DNA of 64,000 nucleotides from Enterovibrio gelatinilyticus (GCF_028683095.1 NZ_JAJUBC010000016.1:1-64000), one strand, 5' to 3'; positions 16,255-24,549 are shown, counted from the first letter of the stretch. Made by a program: numbers and translations. The notes: a model not told the origin generated them from the letters alone.

Positions 16255-16602
16255 TTACTGAGACTTGAAAGACTTTTTATCTAGCAAAGAAACACTTGGA
16301 ACGTAAAAGTCAGAAGTTGACATTTTTGTTCCTAAGAACTCCTTAGGAACATCTCTCCAAGGCCTTTTTCTCTGCTGTAGCTCCTTTTGCATTACTAGCG
16401 CAGTGCCTTCCGATGTGATCTCAAAAAAGTCTTCTTTTCCTTCATTGATTAGCCCAAGTTTACACAACGTCCGGAGTGTTTTTGAAAAGTCTGGGAACGA
16501 TGCATCAAGTCTCCTGAAGTAACTAAAAGCATCCAGTCCTTTGGAAGATTTTAGCAAGATAGTTAGTGCTTTAACTTCTATAGGTTTTAATTTTTTCATC
16601 AT
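16255..16602 (-). CDS. Winged-helix retron accessory protein
   Basis: This 115-residue protein reads like a winged helix-turn-helix: a KALTILLKSSKGLDAFSYFRRL helix pair, then SKTLRTLCKLGLINEGKEDFFEITSEGTALV, where the last part fits the wing. It overlaps the phosphoribosyltransferase gene by 4 bp (ATGA) and precedes the retron RNA. Retrons with a phosphoribosyltransferase-like effector and a winged-helix partner form a recognised class, type III in my memory of the 2020 classification. It probably helps assemble or control the effector. The basic C-terminal tail may contact nucleic acid. Confidence 0.7.
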   Translation of the reverse strand: MMKKLKPIEVKALTILLKSSKGLDAFSYFRRLDASFPDFSKTLRTLCKLGLINEGKEDFFEITSEGTALVMQKELQQRKRPWRDVPKEFLGTKMSTSDFYVPSVSLLDKKSFKSQ

Positions 16603-17462
16603 GCATCTCCCATCGCACGAATAAGAATTGTAGCTCGCTCAGTTTGATCTTGAAAATACGGCCACCAAAAAATTGGGAACACACTGTTTGGGGTATTTCC
16701 CTCATCCCTTGTATATAGAGACTCAGTTTCACCATAACCTAACTTCGGTAGATTTCTATCGTTATATGCAGTAGATAAAATGCTCTCTAGTCGATCCATT
16801 AGAGCTAACTTGCGTGGGACCTCGGCCAATTCATAGTGCTCAGAAATCCCCTTTTCTATAACAAGATACGACGTAAGATTTATACCTTCCTCTCTTGCTT
16901 TCTCCAAACCTACGCTAGATGCTGCAATAGTTTTTACTTTAATATTAAGATCTTCAATGCCATTTTCTCTAAAGATCTTCTTTATCTGCGCCACCCTACC
17001 AACAATTGTTCTTCCACTACCAACAAACTCATCGACTAGTATGAGGTTTTTATGTCTTTTCCCGTGTTTGTTAAATTCCTTGTAGGCGCGCTGAAAGTTC
17101 GTGACAGTAATGTGCTCTCTCCATTTAACTCTTTCGAGAGGCATCTTTAACGCATAGGTCACAAACTGAGCACTGTCTGCGTTATAATCTCCCGTCATCG
17201 CAACAATTTGAGTAGTACTATCTTCTAGGTCTGGATCTGTAGCTATGTCTTCGACAAGCGTATTGATCAGTTCTATAAACTTTTCTCCAGAGACGTGTGT
17301 GAACCTTTCTAGAAGCTCCAAAATTAGCTCTTGTTCATCAGCAGTCTGGCAATCTGAGAATAGTAGTTTTTCTAACTCATTAGTCTTCTCTTGTAGCCAT
17401 GGCTGCTTCTTTGTTAAATTAAAGATGATTTTAAATACGTTTTGCTTCATTTTTAACTTCAA
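16599..17462 (-). CDS. Phosphoribosyltransferase-like retron effector
   Basis: This 287-residue protein has a helical N-terminal domain (residues 1-80) and a phosphoribosyltransferase fold. The PRPP-loop motif is visible at about 139-156: LILVDEFVGSGRTIVG. An upstream MTGDYNADS turn also fits. In retron defence the effector is held inactive by RT-msDNA and released when phage disturbs that complex. The gene leads the retron operon and overlaps the winged-helix gene by 4 bp. The enzyme target is unknown, but a nucleotide-related toxic activity is the natural guess. Confidence 0.75.
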   Translation of the reverse strand: MKLKMKQNVFKIIFNLTKKQPWLQEKTNELEKLLFSDCQTADEQELILELLERFTHVSGEKFIELINTLVEDIATDPDLEDSTTQIVAMTGDYNADSAQFVTYALKMPLERVKWREHITVTNFQRAYKEFNKHGKRHKNLILVDEFVGSGRTIVGRVAQIKKIFRENGIEDLNIKVKTIAASSVGLEKAREEGINLTSYLVIEKGISEHYELAEVPRKLALMDRLESILSTAYNDRNLPKLGYGETESLYTRDEGNTPNSVFPIFWWPYFQDQTERATILIRAMGDA

Positions 17463-17730
17463 TTGTCATAGCACAAATCTGGGTGCTTATAGTAAGTGCA
17501 CTCTGGTTGCTGTGTCTGTAATAGCATAATTATTCATAGGATAGTATTGATCCAGAGTGTTTTAAGTCAACGAAATTATTGGAATCATATGACCGAAGCG
17601 TAGCAATAACATAGATACCTTCCAAAAAACCTCTCTAGATAATTACTACAAGCATAATTCATCCAAAACATTTAGCTAAAGGAATCTACTTCACATCTTT
17701 ATCTATCCAAAGCTAACCTAGGAGGCTGAA
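17463..17730. promoter_or_regulatory. Upstream region of the retron operon
   Basis: 268 bp lie between the xre stop and the retron effector start, and should contain the retron promoter. No operator dyad of the Xre type was found here, so the retron is probably not under the same repressor. Nothing else was recognised. Confidence 0.35.
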
Positions 17731-18033
17731 TCAAACGCTCTTCTGTATTTTGTCCAGCAACTCTTGTTGGTTACTTGCAGAAAGCTTGACCAAGGCTAGC
17801 AACAACTCAGCCAACAAATCATCATCACAATACAAATAAGCCACAGGCACACCAAGCTCATCAGCCAGTCTCTTAGCTGTTTGGTAGTCTGGTGAATGCT
17901 TACCTTTTTCATACTGATTGAGGCGCGCACTGGCTGTGTTGGGGTCCATACCGAGATTTATGCCTAACTGTTGTTGAGTCATACCTGCGGCTTTACGTGC
18001 AGCACGCAGTCTAGTTGGGAAAGGTGATTCCAT
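17731..18033 (-). CDS. xre: Xre-family CAST regulator
   Basis: This 100-residue protein has one helix-turn-helix at residues 8-65: RLRAARKAAGMTQQQLG, then the recognition region PNTASARLNQYEKGKH. A leucine-rich C-terminal helix probably makes the dimer. I-F3 transposons are known to encode an Xre regulator that controls tniQ-cas expression. Two CTAAG-N5-CTTAG dyads lie directly upstream (18061 and 18095) and one lies before tniQ, which fits autorepression plus repression of the targeting operon. It follows tnsC in the same direction, with its own promoter region of 92 bp. Confidence 0.85.
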   Translation of the reverse strand: MESPFPTRLRAARKAAGMTQQQLGINLGMDPNTASARLNQYEKGKHSPDYQTAKRLADELGVPVAYLYCDDDLLAELLLALVKLSASNQQELLDKIQKSV

Positions 18034-18060
18034 AAATCTTCAGCTACTTGGGATAAGTAA

Positions 18061-18075
18061 CTAAGATTCTCTTAG
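18061..18075. promoter_or_regulatory. Xre operator 1 upstream of xre
   Basis: CTAAGATTCTCTTAG is a CTAAG-N5-CTTAG dyad 27 bp upstream of the xre start. It shares exact arms and spacing with 18095-18109 and 14705-14719. Confidence 0.75.
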
Positions 18076-18094
18076 TATCACACCCATAAATGTA

Positions 18095-18109
18095 CTAAGG
18101 ATTACTTAG
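18095..18109. promoter_or_regulatory. Xre operator 2 upstream of xre
   Basis: CTAAGGATTACTTAG is a second dyad, 34 bp (centre to centre) from operator 1. A paired arrangement would allow cooperative binding over the xre promoter. Confidence 0.75.
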
Positions 18110-18125
18110 GTTTGAAAGGCCCGCA

Positions 18126-19157
18126 CTACGCATTTTTCTTGAGAAGTTCTTTTATTGGAATGTTTTTGCTGAATACCCTGTCGGTCAAAGCCTCGTCACT
18201 GCTCAATGCTTTGGGGTTGTAACCCGAGTATCGTTCAATTTCAGAGAGCTTCAATTCATTGAAAGGAGTATCAAATGGGTTCAGCTTTTGCGGATTAAGC
18301 TTGGCGTAAGAATGACGAAGTCGCTGCATGTCAAACTCATGCTCTCCGTCTAAAACCGCGTCTTTTACTGCATCGTTAATCAAATGCCGCAACGCTCTCA
18401 TTTCCCCTCTGCTCGCTGCAAATAGACCAAAGGAAATCTGTTTTTCTTCTAGCATTGGTGGGGTATCAAACGGCATTCTCTTAGCTAAGCCTTTTATAAA
18501 CTGGATGAAGTGAACAGGGTCTTCCGAAAGCTTAAAATAGGGAATAGATCGGCGAGTAACTAACCTAGACGACCACTGGGGCTCTTCCGCTATCATCTCA
18601 GCCCACGGCATACCGACAAGAACGATAGCCACGCCAGCTTCCTCTGAGATGTATTTGAAGCGGTTAGCAATAGCTTGTCGCTTCTCTACTGATTTAAACT
18701 CAATGAGCTCTTGGAATTCATTGATAATAATGAGTTCTACTTGCTTCACTTTAAGTAGCTCGACAAGCGAGTAAGTCAGGCTTGAATCTGTCGTGATCCT
18801 TGAACGGCCTCTGGCGGTGGTTCCGAATTGCCCAAGATCTTTTAGCAGTTGCAAAACCGTTTCTTCCAGCGTGAACTTACTTGGGATGCGACTGACCAGC
18901 ACTGGCAAAGAATCAAACTTACTGATGGGGTCAGATTGAAGTCGGCTTTGATAATGACGAATAAGGTGGGACTTGCCGCAGCCAGTATCACCCGTCAGTA
19001 ATATGCATTGCTGATCACCACCAAGCAGTCGATTCTCTCTCAACCTATCAAAATCATTCATAATCTCTTTCAACAGCGGATATTCCACAAAGCAGTTCCA
19101 GAAGGTTTTGAGTTTGATGCTTTGCTCTTCCGTCATTCGCTTCACATTAATACCCAT
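18126..19157 (-). CDS. tnsC: TnsC AAA+ ATPase
   Basis: This 343-residue AAA+ protein should form the oligomer that carries the target signal from TniQ-Cascade to TnsB. The Walker A motif GDTGCGKS is at residues 56-63, the Walker B is ELIIINEFQE, and a sensor-type LVGMPW follows. The ATG at 19157 overlaps the end of tnsB by 11 bp; a downstream ATG (19136) is possible. The size is normal for I-F3 TnsC. It ends 17 bp before the xre operator region. Confidence 0.95.
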   Translation of the reverse strand: MGINVKRMTEEQSIKLKTFWNCFVEYPLLKEIMNDFDRLRENRLLGGDQQCILLTGDTGCGKSHLIRHYQSRLQSDPISKFDSLPVLVSRIPSKFTLEETVLQLLKDLGQFGTTARGRSRITTDSSLTYSLVELLKVKQVELIIINEFQELIEFKSVEKRQAIANRFKYISEEAGVAIVLVGMPWAEMIAEEPQWSSRLVTRRSIPYFKLSEDPVHFIQFIKGLAKRMPFDTPPMLEEKQISFGLFAASRGEMRALRHLINDAVKDAVLDGEHEFDMQRLRHSYAKLNPQKLNPFDTPFNELKLSEIERYSGYNPKALSSDEALTDRVFSKNIPIKELLKKNA

Positions 19158-21024
19158 CTAAGTCGCTGATCATGTCATCCCAATTGTCGAACAGCGTCTG
19201 ATCCTTTTCTTTTTGGCTAGCGTCAGCTTTTTCAGGATTAGGTAACGCGACACTCGCTTTCCCTTCACTGCCAACGCCCGAGAACTCGGCTAACTTTCGC
19301 TGCCCTTTCATTCGTTTCTTTTTGCTTGGTATTAATTGGAAAGCTTCCTGATCTTGAAGCACTCTTTGGTGAATCGCCTGTCGTGCTTTCGCTAGGCTCA
19401 GGATATCAACACTGCCTTCAATGAATTTATGATGGGCGTGAGAAATGACTTGGTGATGGTGCCATGAAAGGTTCTTGGTATAGCCAATCGGATCTTCGCA
19501 AGGCACTTCCAAATACCCTTCTAATTCTTCGAGATAGACAAATATTCGGGAGATATCATCAGGGTCAATTTTGACCAATTTCTTGCGGCTTCTGTCAGTT
19601 TGAGGATAACGCTTTCGATACTCAGACAAATCCGGTGAATCGTATCGCAGATGTTTGATTTTGAAGCCGAGTCGAGTGAGCGTCGGTTGCCACTTTACTC
19701 CCATGACAACAGTGAGTTTATCGATATCTTCCTGCGTCATCGCAAGTGGAGGAAAGTCATCATAACCTTGCTGCCACAACTTAGCGGGGATACGGGAGTG
19801 TCGAGAATCTGAATCTTGATGGTATACATCAATTATCCAACGATGAAATAACTCAATGAACGTAGAGAAGCGTATCACCGCGTCTTTCTCTGGGTTGTAC
19901 TCTTCTTTTTCCAATACGTTCGAGAATGTCTTGCCAGGGAAAGGGTCGAGAAACTTCTTGTTGATGGTTCCGAAAAGCCGTTCGATGAATGGCTTGAGCC
20001 AAGGCTTTCTAACAGGGTTAAATTGAATGTTAATACCCGACTCTAAGCACGCTTGTTCAAGGCTCTCGCTCCAAAACTCAGCGCCATTATCGACAACTAA
20101 CGTCTCAATTTTTCCGCTACACGGCCAGTCGTTTTGGAAATCACTTGCGATGGTATCAAGGTAATCCTTTGGCTTTGTTGCATGAATAATGGCTTTACTC
20201 ACTGAGTCATAACTTGGTGCCCTGTAGCCAAGATGAAAACCGACAATGCAGGAGCTGAAAACGTCAACGAGTAACGTTAAGTAAGGGCGACCGAGAGGAA
20301 CAAGAAGTTCGTCATCAATCAAAATGAGATCGAGCGGCGTATGGTCGATTTCGACCTTCTCTAAAATACGCGTTGGGGGCTTGTGCGCACTGAAATGCCC
20401 ATACCACTGATCAGCCATGAATTTGCCATGCCTAGCGACAGCGACTTGATAGGGAGGAAGCTGCTTAATACGTTTTTTGAAACCCGAATAGGACAGTGGC
20501 TTTATTGTCCCTTCCACTACCCCTTCATTATTGAGCAACACCTGATCTTTGTAATATTCATAGGCCGTTGTCATTGAAGGTCTACGAGCGTTTAAGAACC
20601 GTTCAAGCGCGTCATGAAAGATGGCTCCATCATCAGCATTCTTGAGTTCATAATTGCCTTTGCGGTGATGTTTGGGTACTAGTGCAGTGATTTTGCCGCC
20701 AGCAACCTCATAGCTTTTCCACCAATTACAAACTGTTCTGCTTGAAGGCGGTTCTGCGTGGCCTGTGCGCTCGAAGTACTGTTGAATGAGGGGATTCAGG
20801 TTTTTAGGTGTCCAACCACCTTGCAGCTCTCTCCGAATGAATGCCAGCAACCTAAAGCGCTTGAGGGCTTCCTCTTTCAGTGGTGCTGGGTAGCTATCTA
20901 GATCCCTCTCAACAAGCTTTGCTTCTTGTTGCTGTTGGGCAGGCTGTTCCTCCGTTTTATCCGAAGTGATTGAAAACTCATTGTCGAAGAGAGATATGCC
21001 ATTCTCTCCACTGTCGGATATCAT
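19147..21024 (-). CDS. tnsB: TnsB DDE transposase
   Basis: This is the transposase that binds the CACCATAAG repeats at both ends and joins the 3' ends to the target. From the ATG at 21024 (coupled to tnsA by ATGA; the longer frame would use GTG) it has 625 residues. The DDE catalytic triad is visible in three motifs: VEIDHTPLD (about D227), VVDNGAEF (about D312) and PFIERLFG (about E348). The N-terminal region has helix-turn-helix DNA-binding segments, and the C-terminal region supplies the TnsC-contacting tail (FDNWDDMISDLDGY). It is complete. Confidence 0.95.
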   Translation of the reverse strand: MISDSGENGISLFDNEFSITSDKTEEQPAQQQQEAKLVERDLDSYPAPLKEEALKRFRLLAFIRRELQGGWTPKNLNPLIQQYFERTGHAEPPSSRTVCNWWKSYEVAGGKITALVPKHHRKGNYELKNADDGAIFHDALERFLNARRPSMTTAYEYYKDQVLLNNEGVVEGTIKPLSYSGFKKRIKQLPPYQVAVARHGKFMADQWYGHFSAHKPPTRILEKVEIDHTPLDLILIDDELLVPLGRPYLTLLVDVFSSCIVGFHLGYRAPSYDSVSKAIIHATKPKDYLDTIASDFQNDWPCSGKIETLVVDNGAEFWSESLEQACLESGINIQFNPVRKPWLKPFIERLFGTINKKFLDPFPGKTFSNVLEKEEYNPEKDAVIRFSTFIELFHRWIIDVYHQDSDSRHSRIPAKLWQQGYDDFPPLAMTQEDIDKLTVVMGVKWQPTLTRLGFKIKHLRYDSPDLSEYRKRYPQTDRSRKKLVKIDPDDISRIFVYLEELEGYLEVPCEDPIGYTKNLSWHHHQVISHAHHKFIEGSVDILSLAKARQAIHQRVLQDQEAFQLIPSKKKRMKGQRKLAEFSGVGSEGKASVALPNPEKADASQKEKDQTLFDNWDDMISDLDGY

Positions 21025-21647
21025 GCACCAACCCACACAACACTTTGTTGTCCAAACTTTTCTTTGCTCAACTCAGCCTGCAATTGGCCTCTTGAAATCA
21101 TCGCCAGAACATTGGCTTTAAGCTCGCCTTCTGTCATATCAACACGACGAGACAAATCACCAATTGAAACTAACCCACTTGATCTGACCACTTTAAGCAA
21201 TTGTGTTTGCAGCGTATTTACGCCCACAATGCCCGTATAGCGATGCAGTAACTTCAAATTATAAAGGACAGGGTTAACTCTGATTTGGTTATCTGTAACG
21301 AGGGAGAGAGGACAATTTAACGACTTCGCCATGTCCATTTTAGCGATGAATTTCTGTCGAAACTCATCACCTTCAATCTTGCTTACAGGCTTTATTTCAA
21401 GAAATGCATCACGGCCATCGGCATAGCGAACCTTAAAGTCAGGCGTGTAAGGCAACCTTTTTCCCGAAAATGGATAGTAGAAACCTTCGGGCTGTGCTTC
21501 GAAACTAACGATTTCTTTGCAATATTCGAGGTGAAAGCAGCTATCGAACTCAAGGGCTGATTCGACAGTAAGCACTGAATTGTTCTTTATACTTGCGAAT
21601 TTAAAGAGGTTTTTTACACGAGAGTGTTTGAGATTGCGACGATACAT
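21021..21647 (-). CDS. tnsA: TnsA endonuclease subunit
   Basis: This 208-residue nuclease cuts the 5' ends so that the element moves by cut-and-paste. The core restriction-enzyme-like motifs are PYTPDF (D70) and FLEIKP (E84, K86), preceded by an acidic ESALEFD segment. The C-terminal part is a winged-helix-like TnsC-binding domain. It is the gene nearest the right end, 109 bp from the transposon terminus, as in Tn7. Presence of TnsA argues for clean simple insertions and not cointegrates. Confidence 0.95.
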   Translation of the reverse strand: MYRRNLKHSRVKNLFKFASIKNNSVLTVESALEFDSCFHLEYCKEIVSFEAQPEGFYYPFSGKRLPYTPDFKVRYADGRDAFLEIKPVSKIEGDEFRQKFIAKMDMAKSLNCPLSLVTDNQIRVNPVLYNLKLLHRYTGIVGVNTLQTQLLKVVRSSGLVSIGDLSRRVDMTEGELKANVLAMISRGQLQAELSKEKFGQQSVVWVGA

Positions 21648-21696
21648 GGGCGTTTACCGCATGTTGTTTTGTTACACATAAAGGTAGTTGTGCAAT

Positions 21697-21756
21697 CTTA
21701 TGGTGTCAATTTGAAAGCTTATGGTGAGAATTTGAAGACTTATGGTGACAGAAACA
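21697..21756. other. CAST right end with 21-bp spaced TnsB-type sites
   Basis: Three CTTATGGTG sites at 21697, 21718 and 21739 are spaced exactly 21 bp apart. The terminus reads inward TGTTTCTGTCACCATAAG and ends at 21756. Dense, regular sites are typical of the right end of Tn7-like elements. Confidence 0.85.
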
Positions 21757-21761
21757 CGAAA
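21757..21761. repeat. CAST target-site duplication, right copy (CGAAA)
   Basis: Identical to 3680-3684 and directly abutting the right end. Together they define the inserted segment exactly. Confidence 0.85.
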
Positions 21762-21769
21762 AGCAGATT

Positions 21770-21883
21770 GGGTGGAAGCCCTACCAGCTACATCCCGGCA
21801 CACACGTCCCAAGCGGGGGCTGCTTCCTTCCGGACCTGACCCATTACACAAGATAGCGTTGCGGGAGAACCAATAGGGCCTCC
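21770..21883 (-). ncRNA. ffs: Signal recognition particle 4.5S RNA
   Basis: The minus strand carries the conserved core GGTCAGGTCCGGAAGGAAGC and the 3' arm ending GGGCTTCCACCC. It is 114 nt, the same length as the E. coli RNA, and the arms GGAGGCCCTA and TAGGGCTTCC pair. This RNA binds Ffh and targets membrane proteins to the translocon. The CAST sits 13 bp beyond its 3' end, so the gene itself is intact but any original terminator has been pushed 18 kb away. Confidence 0.95.
21806..21837 (-). other. Protospacer in ffs for the private guide
   Basis: Minus-strand protospacer matched by the guide at 9136-9167. The two bases 5' of it read TC, not the CC of canonical I-F, consistent with relaxed PAM use by I-F3 homing. 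It covers the most conserved part of the SRP RNA, a target that host mutation can hardly escape. Confidence 0.88.
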
Positions 21884-22007
21884 ATAGAATCACCGAACAA
21901 TTCCTTTAGAAAGAAACCGTTGGTTCGAGCGCATTATGTGTGAAGCCTAAGCCCATTGCAAGGGCTTATCGGGCTCTGCGTGTCCAAGTGGTGAGTTTTT
22001 GCCCTGC

Positions 22008-22742
22008 TTACTCTTCTTCGTTCTCTGCATTGAGTAGGTAATCACCAAGCCATGCAATGGTTAGCGATAACAGCCACGCGACAAACACAGGGTTGGGTAC
22101 GCTAAATTGCGGAAATACCACAATGGTGGCGAAGGCAATGGCCGGCAAAATAACACTGAGTTTGTCCCCTTTTGCTTCTCCACCAACGCGCTGTAATTCT
22201 TGCAATGTTATCGCTAACACGCTGCCACAGAAGGCCAACAACGCACCTTGTGTCCAACCACCAGCCAACAGAGCCAAGATCAGCAACACTGGCCACCAAC
22301 TGAGCTTTTTGATGGGCTTCCAGAAGTATGTCGATACCCATACGGTGATCACACAGAGAATTTGCAACAAGGTGTAGCTCATTGCGCCGCCAAGCTTTTG
22401 GTCACCTTGCAGAGCGAGCACGCCACACTCCATGGCAATAACAACAGAGACAACCAATAAGGAGACTTGCCAATTGCGGCGGGCACCAGTGATCAACACT
22501 AATGCGGGAAGAATCATCCAAAGGCTTAATGAAATGGCAATGGGTTGATAGGGCATGAGTGCGCCAAAGCCGACAAGGCCAATGGTAAGCAACCAAACAG
22601 CAATGCCGCCCGAACCCAGAAAAAACAAAGCAGGAATAGCGAAAGCCAACAGCGGAATATTGCCATCTACAATGGCTGCGGAAAGCGCAGCCCCAATAAC
22701 CATGACTGAGGCGGTAACCATTAACATCGTCGCATACCACAT
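22008..22742 (-). CDS. Multi-pass inner-membrane protein, 244 aa
   Basis: The start is placed at ATG 22742, which follows a strong GGAGGTGCGGTT site; the longer frame to 22796 would place that site inside the coding region. The protein has about seven or eight hydrophobic helices with short loops and an acidic end (NAENEEE). No conserved family is recognised. It lies next to ffs, on the same strand, and is the first chromosomal protein gene beyond the CAST insertion. Confidence 0.65.
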   Translation of the reverse strand: MWYATMLMVTASVMVIGAALSAAIVDGNIPLLAFAIPALFFLGSGGIAVWLLTIGLVGFGALMPYQPIAISLSLWMILPALVLITGARRNWQVSLLVVSVVIAMECGVLALQGDQKLGGAMSYTLLQILCVITVWVSTYFWKPIKKLSWWPVLLILALLAGGWTQGALLAFCGSVLAITLQELQRVGGEAKGDKLSVILPAIAFATIVVFPQFSVPNPVFVAWLLSLTIAWLGDYLLNAENEEE

Positions 22743-22914
22743 AACCGCACCTCCTTGCGCTTTCAACTGATACTGACCCAATATCTGGCTTATCATTTTC
22801 TTCTTACCCTTCTAAGCAGTTTGTAGGAAGTCACTCTCCTGCTGCTTTTCCATCCACAATGGGTATGATAATGGGTAATGTTATTTTTTAATTTTCATTG
22901 CGTTTGATATCAAT

Positions 22915-23226
22915 ATGCCTAATTTTGACGAGCAGATCTATGCGGTCTTAGCACAGATACCCCAAGGAAAAGTAACAACTTACGGTGATGTCGCAAAAAT
23001 GGCGGGCTTCCCTCGGCATGCTCGTCATGTTGGTAAGTTATTAGGCGCATTACCCAAAGATAGTCGCTTACCTTGGTTTCGTGTCGTGAATGCAAAAGGC
23101 ATGATTTCTTTGGTGGGTGAATCATTCACTCGCCAACGAGAGAAGCTGTTAGACGATGGCGTTGAGGTAAAGGAGAATGGCGTGATCTCTCTTCGACGTT
23201 TTCAATGGGATGGGCAGCCTTCTTAA
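22915..23226 (+). CDS. Alkyltransferase-like protein (ATL)
   Basis: This 103-residue protein has the DNA-binding domain of O6-alkylguanine transferases: IPQGKVTTYGDVAKMAG and RHVGKLLGALP. The active-site Cys of the PCHRV motif is replaced by Trp in PWFRVV, the hallmark of ATL proteins such as E. coli YbaZ. These bind alkylated guanine and hand it to nucleotide excision repair. In E. coli the homologue also neighbours ffs, so this confirms the chromosomal setting. Confidence 0.88.
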   Translation: MPNFDEQIYAVLAQIPQGKVTTYGDVAKMAGFPRHARHVGKLLGALPKDSRLPWFRVVNAKGMISLVGESFTRQREKLLDDGVEVKENGVISLRRFQWDGQPS

Positions 23227-23281
23227 CATCTTTTGAAATCGAACACGTAAAACGCAGGTCTTTGTTGATACCACTCCCTTC

Positions 23282-24007
23282 ATGGAATGCGTTATGCGAC
23301 CCGCTCTTTTTCTTTTGATGTCAGCTACCACCGCTTTGTCTTTTTCTGCTTTCTCACAAAGCTGGCAAAGTAATGACTCTCCCGCCACTGTCGTTGAACT
23401 CTTTACCTCCGAAGGGTGCAGCAGTTGCCCGCCTGCTGAAGCGGCGTTAAATAACTTAAAGGATAGTGATGGGCTATGGACACGTGTCATTCCGCTGGCT
23501 TTTCATGTTGATTACTGGAACTACATAGGCTGGGCAGATCGGTTTGCAAAACCGGACTTTAGCCAACGGCAACGCCAGAAGGTGTCTCAAAGTGACGCCA
23601 GTGGCGTTTATACACCAGGTTGGTTTATTAACGATCAAGAATGGCGAGGCTTTTTTTCAAGGCAGCCTGTGCCTTATGCCAACGGCCCGAAAGCTGAGCG
23701 TTTAACGGCGTCAATCAATGGAAATACCTTGCGCGTGGACTACGAAGGCAATGATCGGCTAAATGCCAATTTTGCACTTTTAGCCATGGATCTAGCCACC
23801 CAAGTGAAGCGTGGGGAGAATCGAGGAAAAACCTTAGAGCATGACTTCGTTGTGGTCGACTTTGCCGCCAAATACGGTCAACGCCATTGGCAATTTACCC
23901 TTGATAGTGACGTGGCGGCAAAACCTTCAGCCTTTGCGGTATGGTTAACGCCTCAAGGCGGTGGTGACCCTGTTCAAACTGTCGCGGGTTGGTTGACGCC
24001 GCAGTGA
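23282..24007 (+). CDS. DUF1223 family secreted thioredoxin-like protein
   Basis: The N-terminus (MRPALFLLMSATTALSFSAFSQ from the Met at 23294) is a signal peptide; the start could be 23282 or 23294. The mature protein opens VVELFTSEGCSSCPPAEAALNNL, a CxxC motif in a thioredoxin-like setting typical of DUF1223. It probably acts in the periplasm, but its partner is unknown. It stands alone and ends at a bidirectional terminator at 24033. Confidence 0.8.
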   Translation: MECVMRPALFLLMSATTALSFSAFSQSWQSNDSPATVVELFTSEGCSSCPPAEAALNNLKDSDGLWTRVIPLAFHVDYWNYIGWADRFAKPDFSQRQRQKVSQSDASGVYTPGWFINDQEWRGFFSRQPVPYANGPKAERLTASINGNTLRVDYEGNDRLNANFALLAMDLATQVKRGENRGKTLEHDFVVVDFAAKYGQRHWQFTLDSDVAAKPSAFAVWLTPQGGGDPVQTVAGWLTPQ

Positions 24008-24030
24008 GAAGTTCACCCAACGTTTTACCG

Positions 24031-24066
24031 ACAAACAAAAAGGGAGCATTGCTCCCTTTTTGTTTG
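24031..24066. terminator. Bidirectional intrinsic terminator
   Basis: AAACAAAAAGGGAGCA-TT-GCTCCCTTTTTGTTT is a strong symmetric hairpin with A and T tails, placed between the convergent genes ending at 24007 and 24130. Confidence 0.85.
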
Positions 24067-24129
24067 CTGTCTGTCATGTTGTCGGTCAATCATTGAACGT
24101 GAACACAACAAAGGCGGCACGCTTGTTCG

Positions 24130-24549
24130 TTAACGCCCAGCGCTGACCACTTGAATACTGATATTTTGGGTATTGGCAGGGTCGTTAATCACATGATTGG
24201 CGGTATCGCTGATGAAAATCAACTCTCCATCCACTTCAATGCGCGCACTCACAGTATAAGTATGACCGGGTTTTATTTCAGACGGGGAGTAGCTCAGGTT
24301 AAACGGCAAAGGAACTTGCTGACCTTCCGTCATGTAAGATTGAGAACTGATCACTTCCATTGGCGCATCCGCCAACGAAACATCTGCCAGTGTTACTGTT
24401 AACTTGGCATTGCTGGGCAGTGCAATGCGCTGTAAGTAATAAACATCACCATTAACTGTCGCCATATCTTGCTCTTTCATGATGTCGCTGCATGCGGTAA
24501 AGGCGACAGCGATAAGCGCCAAAAAGAACCCATAAAACGCTTTTTTCAT
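24130..24549 (-). CDS. YbaY-like lipoprotein
   Basis: The start is placed at ATG 24549, nine bases after GGAG; the longer frame would start at TTG. MKKAFYGFFLALIAVAFTAC is a lipoprotein signal with Cys20. The mature domain matches the YbaY/YscW type: VNGDVYYLQRIALPSNAKLTVTLADVS and a later YTVSARIEVDGELIFIS. It faces the periplasm. The E. coli homologue also lies next to tesB, as here. Function is not well known. Confidence 0.8.
   Translation of the reverse strand: MKKAFYGFFLALIAVAFTACSDIMKEQDMATVNGDVYYLQRIALPSNAKLTVTLADVSLADAPMEVISSQSYMTEGQQVPLPFNLSYSPSEIKPGHTYTVSARIEVDGELIFISDTANHVINDPANTQNISIQVVSAGR

Larger units (their letters stand above)
3685..21756 (-). mobile_element. Complete I-F3 CRISPR-associated Tn7-like transposon
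   Basis: This is an 18,072-bp element. The left end reads inward TGTTGCCGACACCATAA and the right end reads inward TGTTTCTGTCACCATAA. Both ends are flanked by CGAAA. It carries tnsA, tnsB, tnsC, tniQ, cas8/5, cas7, cas6, a CRISPR array and an Xre regulator, the full I-F3 set. The cargo comprises a CBASS pair, a retron and other genes. It sits 13 bp beyond the ffs 3' end with the tnsA end next to ffs, as expected for right-end-proximal insertion. The ffs attachment site is known for the I-F3b branch. All core genes appear intact, so the element may be active. Confidence 0.95.
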
